Origin: an uncultured Mucilaginibacter sp. | Lineage (GTDB): Bacteria > Bacteroidota > Bacteroidia > Sphingobacteriales > Sphingobacteriaceae | Length of the DNA stretch: 51,355 bases | NCBI GenBank assembly: GCA_903863845.1 | Contig: CAIPDP010000197.1 | Coordinates: forward strand, 1-51,355 | Direction: 5' to 3' | Shown: positions 32,434 to 40,541 of the stretch, one piece after another | How the letters are laid out: each line of letters opens with the position of its first letter | Numbering within the stretch: the stretch's first letter is position 1 | Notes under the pieces: generated by a model | Seen by the model: the letters and a program-made list of their open reading frames with translations, nothing else | Databases searched by the model: none | What the model was told of the DNA's origin: nothing | Made by a program: the position numbers and the translations under genes

Positions 32434-33972
32434 CTATTCCAGGCGTTTTCTTGCCAGCTCTTTCTGGTAAATGGCGTTTAATGCCGGTTTAGCATTGATC
32501 AACAAAAAGATGGTTGTGCCTTTTTCGCGAGCGTATGGCGATGTTACCTCGTCCAGTTTAATGTATTTTTCAACGTAGGGCTCAAGCCGACCTTTAACAT
32601 TGCCGCCTCCCTGGTCGTCAACATAAATAATATAGGGGGCATTCAGGCTGTCGGGGGCCCAAAGGGTAAAACTGCTGTTCAGGCTGGCTACTTCGGGTAA
32701 ACCGTATTTTTTGCCATAATGATAAACTGCACCGGCATCCCCATAATTATCGGCAAATATCTGGGTATGTTTTTGTTGTTCGGGTGTGAGACTATGGTAA
32801 GCGCGGGCAACTTTTTCACCCATTTCGTCCCAGCCAAACATATCAGCATAATCCTGTGATAGCGGATGCTGTTTTTGATCTTCCCAGGTTGGTGCCAAAT
32901 GTACGAATTTAAATGCTGCAATTGTTTGATCCAGGGAGAGTAAGGGCAGTGCCAGTGGTAATAGTACGAGGTTTGGAAGTGTTAAAAACGCTATTACAAC
33001 CGTTCGCATCGCTTTGGTCTTTAGCCAGTGTTCGAAGCAATAACCTCCGGCTGCAAATAACATTGGATACGCGCCGAAGAGGTAATAATCTTTTCCATTC
33101 ATTTCCAGTAAAAAAATAAAAACCAGAAGGTAAGTAAAAGCGATAAAACGGTATTGGCTTAGTCGTGGTGATAATAGTAAAAACAGCAATCCGCTGAGCC
33201 AGGCAAACAAAGCAATGCCATTGATGAGTAATTGTTGCTTAATAAAATCTGAGGGCTTGATATAGTCTAACTGTTGGGTACGCAAATTATGCATATGCGT
33301 TACCAGCGGTAAATGATGCCGGAATTGCCATAAGATATTGGGCAGGAAGATAATTACAGCTATCAATAACGCGATAAGGATATGTTTGCTCCACAATATC
33401 CTTCGTTGTTTGGTCAATAGGAGGGCCAATATCGTTGCTATGGCGAAAAATGCCATAGTGTATTTGGTCAGCAGGCCAACGCCGATCACTACGCCGAGCA
33501 GGTAAATATATTTTGGTTGAGACGAATTAAGGTACTTTATAACCAAATAAGCTGTTATTACCCACCAAAGCTGGTCGAACACCACAGGTTGCAAAAGATA
33601 GTCGCTTGCAGCAAATGCGGGTGAAAATATAAGCGTAAGACAGGCCAGTGCTAATGCAAATTTTTTGCCGCCCAGTTCTGATACAATTTTGCCCGTAAAC
33701 CAAATGATAGCCCCTGCAGCCAGTGTACTAAAAATACGCGTCGCAAATACGGAATCCCCGAATAGCGTAGATGAAATCCGTGCTATCAATGCAATAAATG
33801 GCGGTACTTCTTTAAAGCCCCAATCGAGATGATCACCCAAAGCCAAATGCAATAACTCATCCCGCTGAAAGCCAAAATGCGATAAAGCCAGCAAATTAAG
33901 CCCAATTTTAAGGGCAACAAATAACAGGATAAACCCATTAAAATTCTTATCGTTATTGGTTACCGTACTCAA
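32434..33972 (-). CDS. Family 39 membrane glycosyltransferase (ArnT/PMT-like)
   Basis: 512 residues with about 11 membrane helices in the first ~360 residues and a soluble C-terminal domain. LSHFGFQRDELLHLALGDHLDWGFKEVPPFIALIARIS is the first-loop signature of GT39 enzymes (acidic D/E pairs, then W-x-x-x-x-x-P-P). LTKYTMAFFAIATILALLL and PNILWQFRHHLPLVTHM are further family motifs. Such enzymes use a polyprenyl-phosphate sugar and glycosylate lipids or proteins at the periplasmic face. No partner gene next to it reveals the acceptor. Confidence 0.9.
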   Translation of the reverse strand: MSTVTNNDKNFNGFILLFVALKIGLNLLALSHFGFQRDELLHLALGDHLDWGFKEVPPFIALIARISSTLFGDSVFATRIFSTLAAGAIIWFTGKIVSELGGKKFALALACLTLIFSPAFAASDYLLQPVVFDQLWWVITAYLVIKYLNSSQPKYIYLLGVVIGVGLLTKYTMAFFAIATILALLLTKQRRILWSKHILIALLIAVIIFLPNILWQFRHHLPLVTHMHNLRTQQLDYIKPSDFIKQQLLINGIALFAWLSGLLFLLLSPRLSQYRFIAFTYLLVFIFLLEMNGKDYYLFGAYPMLFAAGGYCFEHWLKTKAMRTVVIAFLTLPNLVLLPLALPLLSLDQTIAAFKFVHLAPTWEDQKQHPLSQDYADMFGWDEMGEKVARAYHSLTPEQQKHTQIFADNYGDAGAVYHYGKKYGLPEVASLNSSFTLWAPDSLNAPYIIYVDDQGGGNVKGRLEPYVEKYIKLDEVTSPYAREKGTTIFLLINAKPALNAIYQKELARKRLE

Positions 33973-34407
33973 TTGCTTGCTTTTTTATAAAGATAAGATT
34001 TTTGAGAAAATGTTACACGGGAAGGAGGGAGGCGGAAGGATAAAGGATAAAGGAGAAAAGATAAAGGAGAAAAGATAAAGGATAGAGGATAGAGGTTAAA
34101 GGCGAAAGGATAAAGGCTTGTTTCACGGCTTGTAAATTGCCTTTTATTTTAAATCACAGATTTAGGAAGATTAGTTTGATTTCACAGAATAGCAAAGCTC
34201 GACTTGTTAATTGCCTTTTATTTTAAATCACAGATTTAGGAAGATTAGTTTGATTTCACAGATTTGCTAAGTTCGATAATGGTATCGTGAAAATAATTGA
34301 ATTTATTTACAACCAATACCCAATACCTGATACCCAATACCTGATACCCAATACCTGATACCCATTTTCAAATCTTCAAATTACCAAATCTTCAAATTAA
34401 AAAATTA
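33973..34407. other. Repeat-filled spacer between GT39 and murA
   Basis: 435 nt holding three repeat types: GGATAAAGG/GAAAAGATAAAGG words (34020-34117), a 74-bp tandem duplication (34129-34276) and ATACCCAATACCTGATACCC plus TTCAAATCTTCAAATTA words (34310-34400). No ORF, RNA or promoter was supported. Confidence 0.7.
34129..34276. repeat. Two tandem copies of a 74-bp sequence
   Basis: Copies at 34129-34202 and 34203-34276. The first ~60 bp (ATTGCCTTTTATTTTAAATC onward) are almost identical, and the last ~14 bp (AATAGCAAAGCTCGA versus TTTGCTAAGTTCGA) are diverged. The near identity of the core suggests a fairly recent duplication. Confidence 0.85.
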
Positions 34408-35715
34408 TCAAATCCGCTTAATATCCGCACCTAATGCCCGGAGCCGTTCGTCGATATGCTGGTAGCCGCGTTCAATTTGTTCGATATTGTAGATGGTTGA
34501 TTTGCCCTGGGCAGATAAAGCTGCGATAAGTAAAGCTACCCCGGCACGGATATCGGGTGAAGTCATTGATATGCCGCGTAATTGTACTTGTTTGTCTAAA
34601 CCAATAACTGTAGCCCGGTGCGGGTCGCAAAGAATGATCTGGGCACCCATATCCAGTAGTTTGTCTACGAAGAATAACCGGCTTTCGAACATCTTTTGGT
34701 GGATCAAAACCGATCCTTTTGCTTGTATCGCTACCACCAAAACGATGCTGATCAGGTCGGGGGTAAATCCAGGCCATGGGGCATCAGCGATGGTCATGAT
34801 AGCACCGTCGATGAAGGTTTCAATTTCGTAATGCTGTTGGGCTGGTATAAACAGGTCGTCGCCCCGGTGTTCAATGGTAATACCGAGCTTACGGAAGACA
34901 TCAGGTATCATACCTAACTCCTCGTAATGCACGTCTTTGATCGTTATTTCTGATCCCGTCATTGCTGCGAGGCCAATAAATGATCCTATTTCGATCATAT
35001 CCGGTAGTAAACGATGCTCGGTGCCGTGCAATTCAGTTACTCCTTCAATGGTAAGTAAATTGGAGCCAATTCCGCTTATTCGGGCGCCCATGCGGTTAAG
35101 CATTTTGCAAAGTTGCTGCAAATAAGGTTCGCAGGCAGCATTATAAATGGTGGTGATCCCTTTGGCGAGTACCGCTGCCATTACTACGTTGGCGGTGCCC
35201 GTAACAGAAGCCTCGTCGAGCAGGATATAAGTGCCCTGTAGGTTTGATGCATCGACGTTAAAAAACTCGGTCTCCGCATCATAATTGAATCTGGCACCAA
35301 GTTTTTCAAAACCCAGGAAATGCGTATCCAACCTACGGCGTCCGATCTTATCACCGCCCGGTTTGGGAATGGCTGCTTTACCGAAGCGTGCCAGCAAAGG
35401 GCCAACGATCATCACAGAACCACGCAAGCTACCGCCCTTATTTCGGAAGGCATCTGAATGGAAAAAATCCAGATCAATGTGCCGGGCTTCAAAACTATAG
35501 GTATCGGGGCCGAGGCGTTCAACTGCTACACCCATATCACCAAGCAATTCAATCAGTTTATTAACATCCTTAATATCAGGGATATTACTGATGGTTATCT
35601 TTTCCGGGGTTAGCAGAACAGCCGACAATATTTGTAAGGCTTCGTTTTTGGCGCCCTGCGGAATGATTTCGCCTTTAAGGGGCTTGCCGCCTATAATTTC
35701 AAATGCGTTATTCAT
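34408..35715 (-). CDS. murA: UDP-N-acetylglucosamine 1-carboxyvinyltransferase
   Basis: 435 residues. It makes UDP-GlcNAc-enolpyruvate from UDP-GlcNAc and PEP, the first committed step of peptidoglycan. QGAKNEALQIL carries the Lys and Asn (K23, N24) of the active site. The loop around residue 115 of the E. coli enzyme reads IPKPGGDKIGRRRLDTH: Asp122 stands where fosfomycin-sensitive enzymes have Cys (codon at 35350-35352). C-terminal SPDIRAGVALLIAALSAQG and ERGYQHIDERLRALGADI are family signatures. It lies downstream of the DUF4290 gene on the same strand (101-nt gap). Function is firm; fosfomycin insensitivity is predicted. Confidence 0.96.
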   Translation of the reverse strand: MNNAFEIIGGKPLKGEIIPQGAKNEALQILSAVLLTPEKITISNIPDIKDVNKLIELLGDMGVAVERLGPDTYSFEARHIDLDFFHSDAFRNKGGSLRGSVMIVGPLLARFGKAAIPKPGGDKIGRRRLDTHFLGFEKLGARFNYDAETEFFNVDASNLQGTYILLDEASVTGTANVVMAAVLAKGITTIYNAACEPYLQQLCKMLNRMGARISGIGSNLLTIEGVTELHGTEHRLLPDMIEIGSFIGLAAMTGSEITIKDVHYEELGMIPDVFRKLGITIEHRGDDLFIPAQQHYEIETFIDGAIMTIADAPWPGFTPDLISIVLVVAIQAKGSVLIHQKMFESRLFFVDKLLDMGAQIILCDPHRATVIGLDKQVQLRGISMTSPDIRAGVALLIAALSAQGKSTIYNIEQIERGYQHIDERLRALGADIKRI

Positions 35716-35816
35716 AAATGGTTTGGTCGATGGTCAGCAGACCATATTTTCAGGGCCAAAGTTCTTATTTTTTTATAACTAATACCCGTCAACAATGGAT
35801 AATCAGTAAACAAAAA

Positions 35817-36527
35817 TCAGTACTTCCTCGGTCCGCCGCTGTTTCTGTTGCGATTGCTTTGGTTGTTGTTGTTTCGCGGGTTATTTTGGTTCTTGTTGCG
35901 GTTGTTTTGGTTGTTCTGGTTTTTACCGCGGTTATTTTGTGCATTTGGGTTACTTGAGCGGAACTCGACCTTGTTGAGGTTGATGTTTTCTTCCAGCTTA
36001 AGTTCACCTTGTGAAAGTTCGCGCAAATCGGCCAAAATACTTTCGTCGGCTACTGAATCCTTATTCCATTGTACATAGGCCATTTTCATGAAATTGGCTA
36101 TAGCGTGTACCATATGTTGTTTACGCTCCGGCTCTTCAATGCTTTTTGCCTTTTCTATCATCAGCTCGATGGTTTTGCCATAGTGCTTGTAACGGATACG
36201 CTGATGCGGGTATTTTAAACGCTCGGGTTTAAGGTGAATGGCTTCGATGGATGGCTTAGGGTAGGGAGAATCTACATCTATCTGAAAATTAGATATAATA
36301 TGCAGGTGATCCCAAAGCTTATGTTTAAAATCTGCAACATCGCGCAAATGCGGGTTCAGGAAACCCATCAGGTCAATTACAACCTGGGCATAACGGTTTC
36401 GTTCTTCGCGGGTTGGTAGTTCGCAAATATATTTTACCATATTTTGCACGTTACGCCCGTATTCCGACAGGATCAGTTTATTCCTGGTCGAATTATAATC
36501 AAATGGTTTTGACGGTTCTATCGCCAT
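35817..36527 (-). CDS. DUF4290 protein with Asn/Arg-rich tail
   Basis: 236 residues. The first ~185 are a helical DUF4290 domain (FDYNSTRNKLILSEYGRNVQNMVKYICELPTREERNRYAQVVIDLMGFLNPHLRDVADFKHKLWDHLHIIS), common in Bacteroidota, of unknown function. The last ~45 residues are almost only Asn, Arg, Gln and Lys, a basic disordered tail that could bind RNA or acidic polymers. It lies directly upstream of murA in the same direction, an association I know from other Bacteroidota, suggesting a link to the cell wall. No signal peptide. Confidence 0.85.
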   Translation of the reverse strand: MAIEPSKPFDYNSTRNKLILSEYGRNVQNMVKYICELPTREERNRYAQVVIDLMGFLNPHLRDVADFKHKLWDHLHIISNFQIDVDSPYPKPSIEAIHLKPERLKYPHQRIRYKHYGKTIELMIEKAKSIEEPERKQHMVHAIANFMKMAYVQWNKDSVADESILADLRELSQGELKLEENINLNKVEFRSSNPNAQNNRGKNQNNQNNRNKNQNNPRNNNNQSNRNRNSGGPRKY

Positions 36528-36880
36528 AAAATCAGTATTTATTAATGTGAAAGTGATATTAAACTAAAATTAGCGCAGATCCCACCGCGGGCGGCTAAAG
36601 TTGAATTGTTATTGAAGTAGTGCAAATATAATTTATTTATACAGTTGTGCAAATTTTGGGCGGAGTTGTTGTTGTAAAAATTGTAGTGGTTGTATTAGTT
36701 GTATTGGTTGTATTAGTTGTGGTGGTTGTCCCGATAGCTATTGGGATAGTTGTAGTAGTCGGGGCTAGTAAACTTAAGTTTCTAAAACTTCGTAAGTTTT
36801 ATGGGAATGCCGGAGACTACTAAATTCGAAAAAGCTCCTAACTTTACGACGATATAATATTCCAACAAAATCCCAGGCAA
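36528..36880. other. Divergent spacer with GGTTGTATT-word repeat and palindrome
   Basis: 353 nt between divergent genes. 36660-36728 repeats GGTTGTATTAGTTGT words (as at 9010-9080). A TCCCGATAGCTATTGGGA palindrome with one mismatch lies at 36729-36746, followed by TAGTTGTAGTAGTC. There is no matching right arm, unlike 9004-9250. TAACTTTA at 36838-36845 may be a weak -7 element for the epimerase. Confidence 0.65.
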
Positions 36881-37978
36881 GTGAAGATAACCCATACCGA
36901 AATATACAGATTCAGTATTCCTATGGAGCCGTTTACTATTGCTACCGGTACCATGGATCATGCGCAAAATGTATTCATCCGGGTACACACGGACGCAGGG
37001 TTTTATGGGGTGGGCGAGTGCTCGGCATTTCCGGTCATTGTTGGCGAAACTCAGGATACCTGTTTGGTAATGGCCAGGGAATTTGCAGCACTCTGGAAAG
37101 GCCGGGATGCGCTCGAGCTGGAAGCACGCCTTCAGCAGCTGCATGATTTTACCGCCGGCAACAGTACCATTAAAAGTGCTTTTGATATGGCATTGTATGA
37201 TATCGCTGCAAAAAATGCCGGTTTGCCTTTGTATAAGTTTCTTGGGGGTGCAAAACGGGAAATTGAATCTGATATTACCATTGGTATCGCTTCACCTGAA
37301 GCGATGGCAGTAAAAGCGCGTGATTTTGTAAGTAGCGGAGCTGCTATACTTAAAGTAAAATTGGGCAAAGATGCCTTAAAAGATATCGAAAGGATAAGGC
37401 TGATCAGAGAGGCTGCTGGTGAAGGTATCAGGATACGGGTGGACGCTAACCAAGGCTGGAGTTTTGATGATGCGGTGATAGCTTTAAACGGCATCAGCAA
37501 ATATCAAATTGAATTCTGCGAACAACCGATGCGCACCTGGTATGATGATCGGCTGCCTGAATTAAAACGTATATCACCCGTTAAGATAATGGCTGATGAA
37601 AGTGTTTTTAATCACCATGACGCCCGCAAGCAGATCAATACCGATTCCTGCGATTTTATCAATATTAAGTTCTCTAAATCAGGGGGAATATTTGAGGCCA
37701 AAAAAATACACGACCTGGCAGCGGGTAAAGGAATTGCGTGCATGATGGGCGGAATGCTGGAAAGCCGCATCGCCCTGAGCGCAAAACTACATTTTGTTTA
37801 TGCCAGTCCGAATATCAGATTTTACGATATGGATACCTGCATGCTGGGCCACCTGGCCGACCCATGCATCGGCGGTGTCAAATATGATGGCTATAAACTA
37901 CACCTTGCCGATATCCCAGGCATTGGTGCTGATGCTGATGAATCGTTTCTTGCAGAATGTGAGAGGTTTGTTGGTTAG
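36881..37978 (+). CDS. Dipeptide epimerase (enolase superfamily, MLE group)
   Basis: 365 residues with a GTG start. The N-terminal capping domain (ITHTEIYRFSIPMEPFTIATGTMDHAQNVFIRVHTDAGFYGVGECSAFP) precedes a TIM barrel with the MLE-type catalytic set: ILKVKLG (K-x-K), metal ligands in VDANQGW, EFCEQP and MADES, and the second-side Lys in INIKFSKSGG. MGGMLESRIALSA and the D-x-D near AHL/MDTCMLGHLAD match dipeptide epimerases such as L-Ala-D/L-Glu epimerase. It would recycle murein peptides; the M20 dipeptidase gene beside it (convergent) fits peptide handling. The exact dipeptide is not defined by sequence. Confidence 0.9.
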   Translation: MKITHTEIYRFSIPMEPFTIATGTMDHAQNVFIRVHTDAGFYGVGECSAFPVIVGETQDTCLVMAREFAALWKGRDALELEARLQQLHDFTAGNSTIKSAFDMALYDIAAKNAGLPLYKFLGGAKREIESDITIGIASPEAMAVKARDFVSSGAAILKVKLGKDALKDIERIRLIREAAGEGIRIRVDANQGWSFDDAVIALNGISKYQIEFCEQPMRTWYDDRLPELKRISPVKIMADESVFNHHDARKQINTDSCDFINIKFSKSGGIFEAKKIHDLAAGKGIACMMGGMLESRIALSAKLHFVYASPNIRFYDMDTCMLGHLADPCIGGVKYDGYKLHLADIPGIGADADESFLAECERFVG

Positions 37979-38158
37979 TGATTTGTGATTGGTTAATTAG
38001 TTGATTAAGTTGAATGGGTTAAGTGGTTGATTGAGTTGTTTTTGAAAGGTAGTGATTAGTTGATCATTTAACCAATCTTAAACAATTCAACTCAATCCAA
38101 CCCAATCAACTTAATCCAACCCAATCAACTTACTCAACCCAATCACAAATCAACCAAC
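37979..38158. repeat. TTGATTAAGTTGAATGGG-word inverted element between convergent genes
   Basis: The left arm (37985-38040) repeats GATTGGTTAATTAGTTGATT-like words; the right arm (38084-38158) carries the complement (CAACCCAATCAACTTAATCC words). They would fold into a long imperfect stem. It runs into the M20 stop codon at 38158-38160. It probably terminates both convergent genes. No TCCCGATAGCTATCGGGA here. Confidence 0.75.
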
Positions 38159-39540
38159 TACAACCTCCACGTATCACTTAATTCAGCGAAGTACTTATGA
38201 AATAACGGGATGGTTTCTATGCCTTTATAATAGTTAACGATATCATATTTTTCGTTTGGCGAATGAAGGGCATCGCTGTCGAGGCCAAAGCCCATCAGTA
38301 CAGTTTTGATGCCTAACTCGGCTTCAAATAAGGCTACGATCGGTATACTGCCGCCACCGCGTGTTGGTATGGGTGCCTTGCCGAATGATTCGGTGATGGC
38401 TTTCTGGGCCGCTTTAAAGGCAACACTATTGGTTGGTGTTACCACAGGTTCGCCACCGTGATGCGGAGTAACTTTAACTTTAACACTTTTCGGTGCGATC
38501 TTCTTAAAATGATCGGTAAACAGCTTAGTGATCTTATTAGAATGCTGATCAGGTACCAGGCGCATCGAGATCTTTGCATAGGCTTTTGACGGCAATACGG
38601 TTTTTGCACCTTCGCCAATATAACCACCCCAGATACCATTAACTTCTAGTGTTGGGCGTGTGCCTGTTCGTTCTAAAGTGCTATAACCTTTTTCGCCCCA
38701 TAATTCATCTACTCCCAAATCAGCCTTATATGTTGCTTCATCATAGGGGGCTTCATTTAGCGCTTTACGTTCCGGGGTTGTTAGTTCTGCAACGTCATCG
38801 TAAAAACCAGGTATAGTGATGTGGTTATTTTCATCGTGTAGTGAAGCTATCATTTTTGCCAGAATGGTAGCCGGGTTAGCCACAGCACCACCATACACAC
38901 CCGAGTGCAGGTCGCGATTTGGGCCGGTTACTTCAACTTCAAGGTAAGAGAGGCCGCGCAGTCCGGTTTCCAGCGAAGGGTGTTCCATGCTGATCATTGA
39001 AGTATCAGAAATCAACACAACATCTGCCTTTAATCGTTCTTTATTGGCTTTAACAAATATGCCCAGGTTTGATGATCCCACTTCTTCTTCGCCTTCAATC
39101 ATGAATTTTACATTGCATGGCAGATTGCCCTGCTGCACCATCAATTCAAATGCTTTAACGTGCATATAAAATTGCCCCTTGTCGTCAGCCGATCCACGCG
39201 CATATATCTTTCCATCGCGAATAGTAGGTTCAAATGGTGGAGTTTCCCAGAGTTCAAGCGGGTCAGGTGGCTGAACATCGTAATGGCCATAGACCAATAT
39301 AGTTGGTTTACCGGGGTCTGATCCTTTTTCACCGTAAACTATTGGGTTTCCTGCTGTTTCACATATTTCTACATGATCGGCCCCAGCCTCCTTCAATTTT
39401 TGGGCAACATAATCGGCTGTTTTAAGTACGTCCTGTTTGTATTTCGGATCGGCACTTACAGATGGGAATCGTAAAAGTTCAAATAGTTCGTCGAGGAAAC
39501 GTTGTTTATTTTGCTCAACGTATTGTTTTATTTGCTGCAT
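38158..39540 (-). CDS. M20-family dipeptidase (CNDP-like)
   Basis: 460 residues. A zinc-dependent metallopeptidase: metal and catalytic residues lie in VYGHYDVQPPDP (His, catalytic Asp), RGSADDKGQFYMH (bridging Asp), IEGEEEVGS (catalytic Glu and metal Glu) and VLISDTSM (metal Asp); a late His is in SDALHSPNEKYD. Residues around 200-330 form the lid domain with DLHSGVYGGAVANP. Length and lid match cytosolic nonspecific dipeptidases. No signal peptide. Convergent with the dipeptide epimerase, so both may serve the use of peptides. Specificity is unknown. Confidence 0.92.
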   Translation of the reverse strand: MQQIKQYVEQNKQRFLDELFELLRFPSVSADPKYKQDVLKTADYVAQKLKEAGADHVEICETAGNPIVYGEKGSDPGKPTILVYGHYDVQPPDPLELWETPPFEPTIRDGKIYARGSADDKGQFYMHVKAFELMVQQGNLPCNVKFMIEGEEEVGSSNLGIFVKANKERLKADVVLISDTSMISMEHPSLETGLRGLSYLEVEVTGPNRDLHSGVYGGAVANPATILAKMIASLHDENNHITIPGFYDDVAELTTPERKALNEAPYDEATYKADLGVDELWGEKGYSTLERTGTRPTLEVNGIWGGYIGEGAKTVLPSKAYAKISMRLVPDQHSNKITKLFTDHFKKIAPKSVKVKVTPHHGGEPVVTPTNSVAFKAAQKAITESFGKAPIPTRGGGSIPIVALFEAELGIKTVLMGFGLDSDALHSPNEKYDIVNYYKGIETIPLFHKYFAELSDTWRL

Positions 39541-39868
39541 AGTTTAGTGCATTTGCAACAAATATAAACTTAAAAAAGATTGAATAATTCGATAAAAAAA
39601 TAAAATCGGATTAACCTTACAGCAAGGGAGGCGCTGTTAAAAAAAGGAAAAGGGCTGTTTTAAAAAGGCGTATTATTTATTGCCACTATTGGTGACAATA
39701 AGTTTCGAATGGAATCATAAAATTGCTTTATCTCTTTTTAAAAAGTCATTAAAATAAAGCCCCGATATTTCATCCGGTTGAATAAAGCACATATTGGAAA
39801 TTATCCAATATGTGCAACCCCATTGCAATAACATGTGAATATGCTATTGCCAGGTATTTTCGACTTAA
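39541..39868. other. Spacer after the repeat-peptide gene
   Basis: 328 nt. It contains the hairpin at 39787-39815; the remainder is AT-rich without a supported ORF. The M20 gene promoter would lie in its left half on the minus strand, but no consensus match was found. Confidence 0.5.
39787..39815 (-). terminator. Terminator after the repeat-peptide gene
   Basis: GCACATATTGGA, 5-nt loop, TCCAATATGTGC: a perfect 12-bp stem, followed on the minus strand by TTTATT. It lies 53 nt past the stop of the minus-strand gene. Confidence 0.65.
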
Positions 39869-40126
39869 TTAGTCGGCAGTACCTAATTCTTTTTTGTCAT
39901 TAGCTGCGTTATGCTGACGAGCATCGGCAGTTCCTAATTCTTTTTTGTCACCACGAACCGCGTCTGCAGTGCCAAGTTCTTTTTTGTCACCACGAACGGC
40001 GTCGGCAGTGCCAAGTTCTTTTTTGTCACCTCTTGCGTTCAGATTAACAGAAGTAGTGTCATTTTTGAACGATGACAAAGTTCCGATGCACGCCATAAAA
40101 AGCGCAGCGAAGATTACTTTTTTCAT
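39869..40126 (-). CDS. Small secreted protein made of four DKKELGTAD repeats
   Basis: 85 residues, no family recognised. A signal peptide (MKKVIFAALFMACIGTLSS; C13 is in a poor lipobox) is followed by a short linker and the unit DKKELGTAD four times, at 34-42, 47-55, 60-68 and 77-85. The first three are embedded in the identical 13-residue block ARGDKKELGTADAV-like (39 nt at DNA level); the last follows RQHNAAN and ends the protein. The layout (signal, linker, exact repeats) is that of a multi-copy peptide precursor or a small repetitive envelope protein. A TPR/HisKA-like gene is divergent 415 nt away. Function is unknown. Confidence 0.8.
   Translation of the reverse strand: MKKVIFAALFMACIGTLSSFKNDTTSVNLNARGDKKELGTADAVRGDKKELGTADAVRGDKKELGTADARQHNAANDKKELGTAD
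39880..40030 (-). repeat. 39-nt coding repeats of the DKKELGTAD gene
   Basis: Four copies of the GACAAAAAAGAA(C/T)T(T/A)GG type unit, three in perfect 39-nt register. Synonymous differences between copies (CTTGGCACTGC versus TTAGGTACTGC or TTAGGAACTGC) show the peptide is conserved more strictly than the DNA. Confidence 0.8.
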
Positions 40127-40541
40127 TGTTTTGAATGTGTTAGAATGGTATAATGTATTTGGTTAATTAATATTCTTACTTAATAAGCATTATAAAACGC
40201 TTGAAATTTCAGGTTACATGATATAAGCGATGTAATCACTTATAAACCTGTTTGATATCATAAATTGCAATTATTTCAAAATTTGGAACGGTTTTTTGAA
40301 ATTATTTCAAAAAACTCTCAATTATTCCAAAAAATCGCAACCAGGTAGATGGTTATAATATGCTATAAATAAGGCACTTACTGTTGTTAACTAAAGTCCT
40401 TTCACAAAGATAAATATGTTTTTGAGAATAAAAAATTTATTTAACGAAATATTTTTGCATCATTTTTAATTTATTTACGTAAGAGGGTGATATCATACTG
40501 TGCGAAGTTTATTAATCGCTGTGTGGATAATATCCTTTTTA
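40127..40541. other. Divergent regulatory spacer with repeated AATTATTTCAAAA motif
   Basis: 415 nt of AT-rich DNA between the repeat-peptide gene and the TPR/DHp gene. AATTATTTCAAAA occurs at 40269-40281 and 40300-40312, and AATTATTCCAAAA at 40320-40332. The middle copy lies in a 23-bp palindrome (40292-40314, TTTTTTGAAAT-T-ATTTCAAAAAA). TATTTTTG at 40450-40457 is a perfect -7 match for the plus-strand gene, though its nearest TTTG is 25 nt upstream, a little far. Confidence 0.6.

Noticed and set aside
39880..40030. CRISPR-like short regular repeats
   Set aside because: The 39-nt units are contiguous, in frame and lack unique spacers; they encode a repeated peptide.
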